A stretch of DNA of 64,000 bases from Streptomyces griseiscabiei (GTDB lineage: Bacteria > Actinomycetota > Actinomycetes > Streptomycetales > Streptomycetaceae). The position numbers and the translations under genes were made by a program. The stretch lies in NCBI RefSeq assembly GCF_020010925.1, contig NZ_JAGJBZ010000002.1, positions 3,410,001-3,474,000 of the forward strand. The letters are read 5' to 3'. Under the pieces are notes generated by a model. The model did no database searches and was not told the origin of the DNA. It saw only the letters and a program-made list of their open reading frames with translations. Below are positions 24,964 through 33,647 of the stretch, in pieces. Within the stretch, counting starts at the first letter, position 1; each line of letters opens with the position of its first letter.

Positions 24964-25938
24964 GTGAGCGCACCCCGACGAGTCCGCCGTGAAGACGCGA
25001 CCTCGTACGAATTCGCCGTCAGGGAGCCCCAGCTTCGAGTCGCCCAAGGGGAACCCTTCGTCCTGGAAACGCGAGACGCGCTGAACGGCCACATCCGCAC
25101 CACGGAGGATCACCTCGACGAGGCCACGCTGGGGCGAATCTTCACCGAGGGGTTCTCGAATCCGGCCGCTGGTCCGGTGTTCGTCGAAGGAGCCGAACCG
25201 GGCGACACCCTGGTCGTCGACGTCCTGGACATCGTCCCGGGCCCTGTGGGTTTCGTGGCCACGCAGGGCGGTGTCGGTCCACTTCTGGGGACGAAGTACC
25301 CCGAGCTCAGTGAGCCGTTCACCGAGCTGGTCGAACATCGCGCCGGCGAGAGCGGAACAACCGCCGATGGCACGGGGCACCTGAGCAACGGGACGAGCTG
25401 GGCCCTGGAGCCGCACATCGGTTGTCTGGGCGTCGTCCCCCAGCGGCCCGAGCAGGGGCACGACACCTTCACGATGCAGACCCGCTTCGGCGGAAACCTC
25501 GACGCGGTGGACATCAAGAAGGGCCACCGCATCTATTATCCGGTCGCGCATGAAGGGGCACTGCTGTACGCCGGCGACGTACAGGCGAGCCAAGCCACCG
25601 AGTTCGTGGGTTCAGCGGACGAATGCGAGGCCGACGTCACTCTCGCGTGCGGGGTCATCAAGGGGAAGCAGCCTCCCTTCGTCCGTATCGAAAGCCCCAC
25701 GCATCTGATCCAGCTCGCCTCCCAGCGGCCGTGGGAGGACGCCGTCAGACAGGCGCACCTGTGGCTGCTCGATTGGCTCGTCGAAGACTTCGGAGTCGAC
25801 CCGCGAAAGGCGGTCACCCACTTCAACGGCAATCCCGAAGTGCAAGTCCGGGTCTACTGCACGTATCTCGGAGAAAAGACAAAGGGCTGCGTCGGTGTCC
25901 AGTTTCCCAAGGAGGCCCTGCAGAGCTCTCAGCGATGA
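24964..25938 (+). CDS. Acetamidase/formamidase-family amidase
   Basis: The 324-aa protein has acetamidase/formamidase features: GPVFVEGAEPGDTLVVDVLDI, a long mid-protein loop, PHIGCLGVVPQRPEQGHDT, the GDVQASQATEFVG strand, and a C-terminal Cys in KTKGCVGVQF. These enzymes hydrolyse small amides such as formamide or acetamide to acid plus ammonia. The strong AAAGGAG fixes GTG 24964; an upstream in-frame ATG at 24928 has no ribosome site. It sits between the SnoaL-like gene and the ABC importer, suggesting that an amide of an acid sugar may be one substrate (inference). Confidence 0.88.
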   Translation: MSAPRRVRREDATSYEFAVREPQLRVAQGEPFVLETRDALNGHIRTTEDHLDEATLGRIFTEGFSNPAAGPVFVEGAEPGDTLVVDVLDIVPGPVGFVATQGGVGPLLGTKYPELSEPFTELVEHRAGESGTTADGTGHLSNGTSWALEPHIGCLGVVPQRPEQGHDTFTMQTRFGGNLDAVDIKKGHRIYYPVAHEGALLYAGDVQASQATEFVGSADECEADVTLACGVIKGKQPPFVRIESPTHLIQLASQRPWEDAVRQAHLWLLDWLVEDFGVDPRKAVTHFNGNPEVQVRVYCTYLGEKTKGCVGVQFPKEALQSSQR

Positions 25939-26069
25939 CTCTCGTCATCCCTGTCGCGTCATCCGTGTGGCACGTGCAGGTCCGGTGAACCGACACAAGG
26001 TCGGGGAATCCATTCGATTCGATCTGGGCCGCAGCATTCCTGAACCTGTTGAGAAAGTAGGGCACCTCC

Positions 26070-27116
26070 ATGATGCGTACCAGAGCACTGACCGCCCTGG
26101 CCACGACATTCGTCCTCGCCGCATCCGCCACGGCATGCGGCAGCGGTGACACTGCGGCTGCCGGCGGCGGCGGAGACGGCGGCAAACTCGTCGTCGGTGT
26201 CAGCAACACCCTTGCCGGCAACGGATGGCGCGAGGAACTGATCTGTTCGATCAAAGCCGAGGCACTCGCCAGTGGCGATGTCTCCAAGGTCGTGGTCGTG
26301 AGCAAGAACGGCGGACCCACCGACCAGATCCAGGATCTCCAGAACCTCGTGTCGCAGGGCGTCAACGTCCTCATCGTCAATCCGTCCGACCCGGAGAAGC
26401 TCAACTCGATCATCGCCGAGGCCGACAAGCAGGGCATCACGGTGGTGGCCGTCGACTCCGCCGTCACCGCGCCCGAGGCGCACGTGGTGACCAACGACCA
26501 GGTCGCGTGGGGCAAGCTCGAGATGCAGGCGCTCGCCAAGATGATCGGCGGCAAGGGCGACGTCCTGTACATGCGTGGAATCCAGGGCGTTCAGGCGGAC
26601 ACCGACCGGGACAAGGGCGTCCAGGCGGCCCTCGCCGACCATCCCGGCATCAAGCTCAAGGAAGTCTGGACCGGCTGGGACTACACCAAGGGCGGCGAGA
26701 TCGCGGTTCAGGAGTTGACCACCAAGCCGTACGACGCGGTGTGGACCTCTGGCACCGAGTACACGGCTGTCAACGCCATCAAGACCGCGGGACGCACTCC
26801 GGTGCCGGTCGGGGGTCAGGAGTCCAACGAGTTCGTCAAGCAGTTGGCTGCGGGTGCGCCGGGCGTGATGGTCACGAACCCGGCCGTCATCGGCGGCGCG
26901 GCGCTGTCCGTGGCGCTGCGCGTGGCCAAGGGCGAGGACGTCGAACGGGACTTCAAGATCACCCCGAAGGTGTTCACCTCGGCCGACAAGAAGTCGCAGT
27001 TCCAGTCGATGTACGTCCCCGGCCAGGACCAGACCTTCAACACGACCATGTCGATCGACGGTCTGACGCACTTCACCAAGGACCAGCTCCTGGCCTGCAA
27101 GGGCCCCGGCGAGTAG
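26070..27116 (+). CDS. Ribose-type sugar ABC transporter substrate-binding lipoprotein
   Basis: The 348-aa lipoprotein has lipobox TAC with Cys23 and a periplasmic-binding-protein type I fold: KLVVGVSNTLAGNGWREELI, QDLVSQ-like DLQNLVSQGVNVLIVNPSD, TVVAVDSAVTAPEAHVVTND. It should deliver a sugar or sugar acid to the permeases downstream. The tetronate enzymes nearby make D-erythronate or a relative the likely ligand. Tandem ATGs at 26070. A small inverted repeat at its stop may lower expression of the genes behind it. Confidence 0.88.
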   Translation: MMRTRALTALATTFVLAASATACGSGDTAAAGGGGDGGKLVVGVSNTLAGNGWREELICSIKAEALASGDVSKVVVVSKNGGPTDQIQDLQNLVSQGVNVLIVNPSDPEKLNSIIAEADKQGITVVAVDSAVTAPEAHVVTNDQVAWGKLEMQALAKMIGGKGDVLYMRGIQGVQADTDRDKGVQAALADHPGIKLKEVWTGWDYTKGGEIAVQELTTKPYDAVWTSGTEYTAVNAIKTAGRTPVPVGGQESNEFVKQLAAGAPGVMVTNPAVIGGAALSVALRVAKGEDVERDFKITPKVFTSADKKSQFQSMYVPGQDQTFNTTMSIDGLTHFTKDQLLACKGPGE

Positions 27117-27126
27117 AGCGACTCGC
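27109..27126. promoter_or_regulatory. Small inverted repeat across the binding-protein stop
   Basis: GCGAGT-AGAGCG-ACTCGC overlaps the TAG stop. Such short stems after binding-protein genes often limit read-through to the membrane components; weak evidence here. Confidence 0.3.
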
Positions 27127-27227
27127 GAACCCTCGCACACATGGACGGTGGCTGCGTCAGCACGGGGGGCGACGCGGCCACCGGTCACCCGGTCATTCGT
27201 GCCGGACACCAGAGAATCGAGAGTTTG

Positions 27228-28706
27228 ATGGCTGAACCGCTGCTGACCGCGAAGGGTGTGTCCAAGTCCTACGGACCCGTGCGCGCGCTGAAGTCGGTCG
27301 ACCTTGAGGTACGCCCCGGCGAGGCCCACGCCCTTCTCGGCGCCAACGGAGCCGGGAAGTCGACCTTCGTCAAGATCCTCACCGGCGTGGTGGGTCTGGA
27401 TGCGGGCGAGTTGACGATGGACGGCGCGCCGCTGAAACTGGCGAACCCTCACCAGGGTCTCGGCAGGGGCATCGCGTCGGTCTTCCAGGACCCGGCACTC
27501 GTTCCGGATCTGACCGTCGTCGAGAACTGCCGTCTCACCGGCAGTTCCACCGAGCGCGTACGTCGGGAACTCGGGCGGATGGGGCTCGGGACGCTGGATC
27601 TGCGGGAGAAGGCCGGTGACATTCCCCTGCCCTTCCAACGGATGATCGACCTCGCTCGCGCACTGAGCCACGAACCGCGTCTGCTGATCCTGGACGAGAT
27701 CACGGCCGCTCTCCCTCGTGACCTCGCGGAGAAGGTCTTCGAGGTGATGGCCGCGCAGGTCGAGCGGAACCGAACGGTGCTGTTCATCTCGCACCGTCTG
27801 GACGAGGTGATTCGTCACTGCACGAACTGCACCGTCTTCCGGGACGGACGCACCGTCGCGTCCTTCGTGCCCAGGGAGGGCGGCGAACAGCGCATCGTCT
27901 CCTCGATGCTGGGCGGGGACGCCGACGTCGACCGTTCGGACATCGTGGAGCGCGCTCCGTCGCAGCTCGGTGAGAGCTTCCTGGACGTGCGCGAGTTGGC
28001 GTACGGGCAGGTCCACGACGTCGGCTTCGAGGTCCGTGCCGGTGAGGTGGTCGGGCTGATCGCGCTCGAAGGCCAGGGCCAGGACGAACTGTTCGCCTGT
28101 CTGGCCGGCGATCAGCGCTCCAGCGCCGGAACGATCGCCCTGCGTGGCAAGGAGATACGGGCGCGGCACCCCGCGGACGCCATCAAGGCAGGGATGGTCC
28201 TCGTGCCGAGTGACCGACTGATGGCGCTGCTCCCTCAGCGACCCATTCACGAATCGGTGGCCCTTCCCCTCCGAGCCTCGGTCCGGCACTGGGGCCCCTT
28301 CAGCGCCCGTCGCGAGCGCGAGGTCATGGGTAAGGTCGTCAAACGCCTCTCCATCGACACCCGGGCTGCCGCGCAGAGCCGACGACTCTCCGGCGGCAAC
28401 CAGCAGAAGCTCACCATTGCCCGGTGGCTGGCGGCCGGCTTCGACACCCTGCTGCTGTTCGACCCCACCCGCGGGATCGACATCGGCGCCAAGCATCAGA
28501 TCTACGAACTGGTCCGAGAACTGGCAGCCGACGGGAAGGCGGTCTTCATGTACACCAGCGAGCTGCGCGAAGCCAACCTCGTCTGCGACCGGATTCTGGT
28601 TCTACGGCGGGGGACCATCGTGGGTTCCCTGCTGCCAGGCGCCACCGAGGAGCAGATGCTGCAGGCCATGTACGGCGTGATCGTGGACCAGGAGGTCGTC
28701 GGATGA
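27228..28706 (+). CDS. Ribose-type ABC transporter ATP-binding protein (two ATPase domains)
   Basis: The 492-aa protein has two ABC domains as in RbsA/MglA. The first (1-240) has Walker A GANGAGKST, but its signature reads IPLPFQRMIDLARAL instead of SxGxQQ, and Walker B ends DEI rather than DEP. The second (250-492) lacks a canonical Walker A yet has the signature SGGNQQKLTIARWL and LLLFDPTRGID. Asymmetric sites are normal in this family, but the first signature is unusually divergent. ATG 27228 is preferred; the upstream in-frame start at 27141 is non-coding in character. Overlaps the permease by ATGA. Confidence 0.88.
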   Translation: MAEPLLTAKGVSKSYGPVRALKSVDLEVRPGEAHALLGANGAGKSTFVKILTGVVGLDAGELTMDGAPLKLANPHQGLGRGIASVFQDPALVPDLTVVENCRLTGSSTERVRRELGRMGLGTLDLREKAGDIPLPFQRMIDLARALSHEPRLLILDEITAALPRDLAEKVFEVMAAQVERNRTVLFISHRLDEVIRHCTNCTVFRDGRTVASFVPREGGEQRIVSSMLGGDADVDRSDIVERAPSQLGESFLDVRELAYGQVHDVGFEVRAGEVVGLIALEGQGQDELFACLAGDQRSSAGTIALRGKEIRARHPADAIKAGMVLVPSDRLMALLPQRPIHESVALPLRASVRHWGPFSARREREVMGKVVKRLSIDTRAAAQSRRLSGGNQQKLTIARWLAAGFDTLLLFDPTRGIDIGAKHQIYELVRELAADGKAVFMYTSELREANLVCDRILVLRRGTIVGSLLPGATEEQMLQAMYGVIVDQEVVG

Positions 28707-29713
28707 GTACGGTCCCGGTCCAGGACTCGGTGACCAGCCTGCCGACGCCGTCGACCACGTTCCAGCGCTTCCGCAGGAGGCACGGCTGGCTGCTCACGAT
28801 CGCAGTGATCCTTGTGGGCATGCTTGTCTGGCGGGCCGGACAGATTCCGGTTTTCGGCGGCTTCGCGGTTCGCACCATAACGGCCGGAACACTCTCGCTG
28901 GCACTGGTCTCGATCGCCCTGGGAGTCGTCATTCTCACCGGCGGCTTCAACTTCGCCGTCGGCTCCATGGTTGTCTTCATCAACTGCTTCTCGGCCTGGC
29001 TCATGCAGGGCAAGGGGCTTGCGGCCTGCCTCCTCGTAGCCGTGCTGGCCATCGCGCTCTCAGTGGTGTTGTCAGCTCTCATGGGCTGGATCTCGGTCGT
29101 GTCCGGCGTCCCCGACATCGTCGTGACGCTCGCCGTCAGTTTCATGCTGCCGGGTGCCGCGCTCCTCCTCCTGGGAGGTCCAGGAGGAGGAACCTCTCCC
29201 GAATTCGTCGATCTCGTGGTCGGCGGGCTGGCCAACCCCTGGCCGTCCCTCTGCTGGCTCGTGGCATCCATCGGTCTCATCTGGATTCCCTTGGCCCGCA
29301 GCCGGTTCGGGAAGGCGTTGTACGCCCTGGGTAGCAGCAAGCAGGCCGCGTTCCTCGCCGGTGTGGACGTGGGACGCACACGCATCAAGGCGTACGCCCT
29401 GTCCGGTCTCTTCTGCGGACTCGCCGGCGTCGCGACAACCGCCTACACGGCCAGCGCCGAGCCCCGGGCCTCGACCGGGCTGGGCATGCTGCTCAGCGCG
29501 GTGGCAGCCGTGGTCCTGGGCGGCGTCGCGCTCCAGGGCGGGACGGGAGGCATGGCCGGACCGGTCCTCGCCGCCTTCATCCTCAGCCTCATCCCGGCGG
29601 TCATGCTGGGCATGGGCGTCGACCCCAACACGGCCGAAACCGTACGGGGCGTGATCCTCATCATCGTCGTCCTCGTCGGGGGCTGGCTGCAGGCACAAAG
29701 GAGATCGGCATGA
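28703..29713 (+). CDS. Ribose-type ABC transporter permease 1
   Basis: A 336-aa protein with 8-10 membrane helices of the RbsC family. It carries GVVILTGGFNFAVGSMVVF (RbsC has TGGIDLSVG) and a cytoplasmic loop LYALGSSKQAAFLAGVDVGR, typical of the ATPase contact. The D-L-S of the canonical motif is replaced by N-F-A, a sign of specialisation. ATGA overlaps on both sides couple it to the ATPase and second permease. Confidence 0.88.
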   Translation: MSTVPVQDSVTSLPTPSTTFQRFRRRHGWLLTIAVILVGMLVWRAGQIPVFGGFAVRTITAGTLSLALVSIALGVVILTGGFNFAVGSMVVFINCFSAWLMQGKGLAACLLVAVLAIALSVVLSALMGWISVVSGVPDIVVTLAVSFMLPGAALLLLGGPGGGTSPEFVDLVVGGLANPWPSLCWLVASIGLIWIPLARSRFGKALYALGSSKQAAFLAGVDVGRTRIKAYALSGLFCGLAGVATTAYTASAEPRASTGLGMLLSAVAAVVLGGVALQGGTGGMAGPVLAAFILSLIPAVMLGMGVDPNTAETVRGVILIIVVLVGGWLQAQRRSA

Positions 29714-30747
29714 GCGGCACCCTGAAGCCTTTGGAGCAGGCGGACATGGTGACTGTTGCCCAGGCGCAGGACGCTCACGGATCGCGCCGCAGAGCGCTGG
29801 CCGAGCGGCTGCGCGACCAACCGGTGCTGGCTCTCGGTCTGGTCTTCGTCGTCCTCTACCTCATCTCCGGCAGCCAGGATTCCGCGATGTTCTCCGCGGA
29901 GGGTGTCCGCTCGCTGCTGCTCCTCGCCGCGCCGCTCGGCATCTTCGCCGCGGCACAGACGATCTGCATGCTCACCGGGGGCATCGACCTCAGCATCACG
30001 ATGACGGCGAACCTGGCCGCCTACGTCTGCGCCAATCAGGCGGGGGCCGGCCAACTGCAGGCTCTCGCCCTCGCGTTCGGCGTGGGAATACTCGTGGGCG
30101 TCGTCAATGGCATCGGCATCGGCGTCTTCAAGGTCAACGCACTCATCATGACCCTGGGTCTGTCGTCGGTACTGCTCGGCATCATCGTGGTCGGCATGAA
30201 GAGCGGCGGCTTCCTCTCCGGCTCCAAGACGGTCATCCCCCTCGTCACCTACCTCGGAGGCGGGTCGCTCATCGGCCCGATCCCGGCAAGTGCGCTGCTC
30301 TGGGTGCCACTTTCGATCATTCTCATCTGGGGCCTGAGGCAGACCGGTCTCGGACGCTGCATCTACGCAGTGGGTGACAACCCGGTGGCGTGCAGGCTCG
30401 GAGGCGTCCGGGTCTGGATGGTCCTGACCGCCGTCTATGCCATCGCCGGAGTCCTGGCCGCGCTCGGGGGGCTGCTCTTCTCCGGTATCTCGTCATCCCT
30501 CGGGCCTGACCAGACCAACGGATACCTTCTCCCCGCGATCGCCGCCGTGGTCATCGGCGGGACATCGATCATGGGTGGGATCGGGGGCTACTCAGGCACG
30601 ATCATGGGCACCTTGATCCTCACCCTGCTCAACCGGCTTCTGCTCACCCTGGACACCAGCGAGGGCATGCGGCAGATCATCTACGGCGTCATCGTGCTCA
30701 CTCTTGCGTGGGCCTACGTCAGGATCTCGGGCCAGCGATCGGAGTAG
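29710..30747 (+). CDS. Ribose-type ABC transporter permease 2
   Basis: A 345-aa RbsC-family permease with the canonical TGGIDLSITMTANLAAY and the loop IYAVGDNPVACRLGGVRVW. It differs from permease 1, so the channel is a heterodimer. It overlaps permease 1 by ATGA and ends 160 bp before the tetronate genes, across a separate regulatory site. Confidence 0.88.
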   Translation: MSGTLKPLEQADMVTVAQAQDAHGSRRRALAERLRDQPVLALGLVFVVLYLISGSQDSAMFSAEGVRSLLLLAAPLGIFAAAQTICMLTGGIDLSITMTANLAAYVCANQAGAGQLQALALAFGVGILVGVVNGIGIGVFKVNALIMTLGLSSVLLGIIVVGMKSGGFLSGSKTVIPLVTYLGGGSLIGPIPASALLWVPLSIILIWGLRQTGLGRCIYAVGDNPVACRLGGVRVWMVLTAVYAIAGVLAALGGLLFSGISSSLGPDQTNGYLLPAIAAVVIGGTSIMGGIGGYSGTIMGTLILTLLNRLLLTLDTSEGMRQIIYGVIVLTLAWAYVRISGQRSE

Positions 30748-30844
30748 CAGGCCAGTCGCACCGCGCCTCCCTTCCCGGGGCGTCGAACGGCACGTGGACA
30801 CGCTGAGCGGAGCAGTCGAACCCTACCCCCTTTGGGTGAGAGGA

Positions 30845-30859
30845 TCATATGATGACATG
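30845..30859 (+). promoter_or_regulatory. Second TCATATGATGAC element
   Basis: TCATATGATGACATG, centred on the palindrome ATCATATGAT, repeats the core seen at 23571. It lies about 50 bp upstream of the tetronate kinase start, with CATGC-N7-GCATG just after it. Candidate operator for the local FadR-type regulator. Confidence 0.55.
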
Positions 30860-30907
30860 CGTGCAGTGCATGCTGGACGGGTCGAAGCGCACAGTAAGGA
30901 GCCGGCC

Positions 30908-32191
30908 GTGACCATTCGCCTCGGCGCCATCGCCGACGACTTCACAGGTGCCACAGACCTGGCCAACAACCTCGTACGCTCCGGCATGCGCACCACGCAG
31001 GTCATCGGGGTGCCCACAGTCGGCACGCTCAAGGAGTTCGAGTCGGACGCGGTCGTGGTGGCCCTGAAGACGCGGACCGCGCCGGTGGCCGATGCGGTGC
31101 GAGAGTCGGTGGAAGCGGCCAAGTCGCTTCGCGAAGCCGGTGCCGAGCAGCTCTACTTCAAGTACTGCTCGACCTTCGACTCGACCGACGAAGGCAACAT
31201 CGGACCGGTGACCGACGCCCTGTTGGACCTTGTGGGGGCTGACTACACCGTTGCGGCCCCCGCTTTCCCGGCCGTCGGACGAACGGTCTATCAAGGCCAT
31301 TTGTTCGTAGGCGACCGGCTGCTCAACGAATCCGGCATGCGGAGCCATCCGCTCACACCGATGACGGACGCCGATCTCGTGCGCGTTCTGGGCAGGCAGA
31401 CGATCCATCCGGTGGGACTGATCGCCGAGGCGACGGTTCTCGCCGGCCCGGAGGCTGTCGCGGACGAGCTTCGACGACTGCGACGTGACAACGGCGTGCG
31501 GATCGCCGTACTGGACGCTGTCTCCGATGCCGACCTGGTCACCCTGGGATCCGCCGTGGCCGACCTGCCCCTCGTCACGGCGGGCTCGGGGCTCGCGCTC
31601 GGCCTCGCGCGCGGCTGGTCCCGTCGGCCTTCGTGCGAAGCGCAGTTGCTTCCGCCGGCGTCGGGTCACGCGGCAGTGATCGCGGGTTCGGTGTCCAGAG
31701 CGACCAACGCCCAGGTGGACGAGTTCATCGCCACCGGAGCTCCCGCCGTGTCCCTGGACCTGGACCGGATCGCGTCGGGCGTCGATGTGGTCCCGGAGGT
31801 GCTCGACCGCTCGTCCCGTGCGCTGGGGCGTGAACCCGTGCTCGTGTACTCGACGCGCTCGCCGGCCGAGGTGAAGGCCTTCCAGGATCTCGTGGGACAG
31901 CAGCACGCCGGCGAGCTCATCGAGTCCGCCTTGGCGCGCATCGCCGTCGGGCTGGTGGATCTCGGTGTGGGCGCTCTGGTGGTCGCCGGTGGAGAGACGT
32001 CCGGTGCCGTCGTGCACGCGCTCGCCGTCGACTCCCTGCAGATCGGCGCCCAGATCGACCCCGGGGTTCCGTGGTGCGCCACCCGCCGGTCCGGTCGAAC
32101 GCTCCATCTCGCGTTGAAGTCCGGGAACTTCGGGGGCGCCGACTTCTTCACGCGTGCGTTCACCCAGCTCGACCGGAAGGCGGACACATGA
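30908..32191 (+). CDS. otnK: 3-oxo-tetronate kinase (OtnK, DUF1537 family)
   Basis: The 427-aa four-carbon acid-sugar kinase has the N-terminal GAIADDFTGATDLANNLVR hallmark, QLYFKYCSTFDSTDEGNIGP, and the C-terminal nucleotide-binding LVVAGGETSGAVVHAL with FGGADFF. OtnK enzymes phosphorylate 3-oxo-tetronate at C4 with ATP. AAGGAG at 30896-30901 sets GTG 30908. It is the first gene of an operon with overlapping starts (ATGA) to the decarboxylase, isomerase and dehydrogenase. The neighbours match the tetronate pathway completely, which strengthens the assignment. Confidence 0.88.
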   Translation: MTIRLGAIADDFTGATDLANNLVRSGMRTTQVIGVPTVGTLKEFESDAVVVALKTRTAPVADAVRESVEAAKSLREAGAEQLYFKYCSTFDSTDEGNIGPVTDALLDLVGADYTVAAPAFPAVGRTVYQGHLFVGDRLLNESGMRSHPLTPMTDADLVRVLGRQTIHPVGLIAEATVLAGPEAVADELRRLRRDNGVRIAVLDAVSDADLVTLGSAVADLPLVTAGSGLALGLARGWSRRPSCEAQLLPPASGHAAVIAGSVSRATNAQVDEFIATGAPAVSLDLDRIASGVDVVPEVLDRSSRALGREPVLVYSTRSPAEVKAFQDLVGQQHAGELIESALARIAVGLVDLGVGALVVAGGETSGAVVHALAVDSLQIGAQIDPGVPWCATRRSGRTLHLALKSGNFGGADFFTRAFTQLDRKADT

Positions 32192-32829
32192 CCCGGGAAC
32201 CACGCGATGAAATAGTGCGAGTCGGCCGGAGCCTGTTCGAGCGCGGTTATGTCCACGCCGCTGCCGGGAACATCAGCATCCGGCATTCCGAGGGGTTCCT
32301 CATCACGCCGACGGACGCCCCGCTGGGCTTTCTCGAAGCGGACCGCCTGGCCGAGTGCGATCTCGACGGAAATCAGCTGAGCGGCGCGCGGGCGAGCAAG
32401 ACCCTGCGACTGCACCGGCGTATCTACGCGGAGGTGCCCGATGCCGGTTGTGTCATCCACACGCACGCCACGCATCTGGTGGCCCTGACGCTCCGCGGAG
32501 TCTGGTCGGCCGAGGACATCCTCCCTCCCCTCACCCCCTACTACGTGATGAAGGTGGGTCACACGCCACTCGTGCCGTACCGGCGTCCCGGACATCCCGA
32601 CGTGGCTCACCTGGTGGCGGAACGCCTCCGAAGGAACCCGCGTCTGCGCGCCGTGATGCTTGATCGCTTGGGTCCACTGGTCTGGGCCGAGAACCCGTCG
32701 GTGGCGATGGCGATCCTCGAGGAGCTGGAGGAGACCGCTCGGGTATGGCTCGCGTCAGGGCGGTCGGACTCGGGGTTGCCGCCAGATGCGATAAGGGACT
32801 TGGCCGTCACGTTCGGTTCGCACTGGTGA
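32188..32829 (+). CDS. otnC: 3-oxo-tetronate 4-phosphate decarboxylase (OtnC, class II aldolase fold)
   Basis: The 213-aa class II aldolase/adducin-family protein has AAGNISIRHSEGFLITPTD (phosphate-binding loop) and the zinc motif HTHATHLVAL; a nearby Glu is the probable catalytic acid/base. In the tetronate pathway OtnC decarboxylates 3-oxo-tetronate 4-phosphate to dihydroxyacetone phosphate and CO2. It overlaps the kinase stop (ATGA). Confidence 0.85.
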   Translation: MTREPRDEIVRVGRSLFERGYVHAAAGNISIRHSEGFLITPTDAPLGFLEADRLAECDLDGNQLSGARASKTLRLHRRIYAEVPDAGCVIHTHATHLVALTLRGVWSAEDILPPLTPYYVMKVGHTPLVPYRRPGHPDVAHLVAERLRRNPRLRAVMLDRLGPLVWAENPSVAMAILEELEETARVWLASGRSDSGLPPDAIRDLAVTFGSHW

Positions 32830-32843
32830 TGAGGGAGTTACAG

Positions 32844-33647
32844 ATGGTCAGGCTTGCTGCCAATGTGTCGATGCTCTACGGAGAACACGACTTTCTCGAT
32901 CGTTTCGAGGCTGCGGCCGTGGACGGCTTCGACGCCGTCGAATATCTCTTCCCGTACGACTTCGAACCCTCGGTACTTCGCCGACGTCTCGATGAGAACG
33001 GTCTCACCCAGGTGCTGTTCAACGCGCCGCCGGGCGACTGGGGCGCGGGGGAACGCGGAATCGCCTCACTGCCCGGCAGGGAACGCGAATTCCGGGCAGG
33101 GCTCGACCGAGCCCTGTGGTACGCCCACGAGTTGGGATGCGGGCAGGTGCATGTGATGGCGGGTGTCGTGCCGAACTCCGCGGACCTGTCCGACTACCGG
33201 GCCCGCTATCTGGAGACTCTGGCCTGGGCCACAGAGAGGGCCAAGCCGGCCGGTGTCCGGCTTCTGCTCGAACCGATCAATCACCGGGACATGCCCGGCT
33301 ATCTGCTCACGCGTCAGCGAGAAGCACACAGGGCGGTGGCCGACATCGATGCGTCCGGGCTCGGGGTTCAGCTCGACCTGTACCACTGCCAGATCACCGA
33401 GGGCGACCTCACGACGACGCTGCGCAGGGACCTGCCCTCCGGACGTGTCGCGCACGTACAGATCGCCGGAGTTCCCGACCGGCACGAACCGGACCGGGGT
33501 GAGGTGGACTTCGCCCATCTGCTCGGTGAGCTCGACCGTCTTGGATACGGCGGTGCGGTGGGACTGGAATACCGGCCGGCTGCCGGCACCAGCAAGGGAT
33601 TGACGCGTTTTCGACAGTACCTCCGCGACAGGGGAGTCTCGGTATGA
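32844..33647 (+). CDS. otnI: 2-oxo-tetronate isomerase (OtnI, hydroxypyruvate-isomerase family)
   Basis: The 267-aa TIM-barrel protein of the Hyi/xylose-isomerase-like family begins VRLAANVSMLYGEHDFLDRF and carries metal ligands in LLLEPINHRDMPGYLL, LDLYHCQITEGD and a final GLEYRP. OtnI interconverts 2-oxo- and 3-oxo-tetronate. ATG 32844 is favoured because GAGGGAG lies six nt upstream; ATG 32829, overlapping the upstream stop, is the alternative. Plain hydroxypyruvate isomerase is the other possible activity. Confidence 0.85.
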   Translation: MVRLAANVSMLYGEHDFLDRFEAAAVDGFDAVEYLFPYDFEPSVLRRRLDENGLTQVLFNAPPGDWGAGERGIASLPGREREFRAGLDRALWYAHELGCGQVHVMAGVVPNSADLSDYRARYLETLAWATERAKPAGVRLLLEPINHRDMPGYLLTRQREAHRAVADIDASGLGVQLDLYHCQITEGDLTTTLRRDLPSGRVAHVQIAGVPDRHEPDRGEVDFAHLLGELDRLGYGGAVGLEYRPAAGTSKGLTRFRQYLRDRGVSV

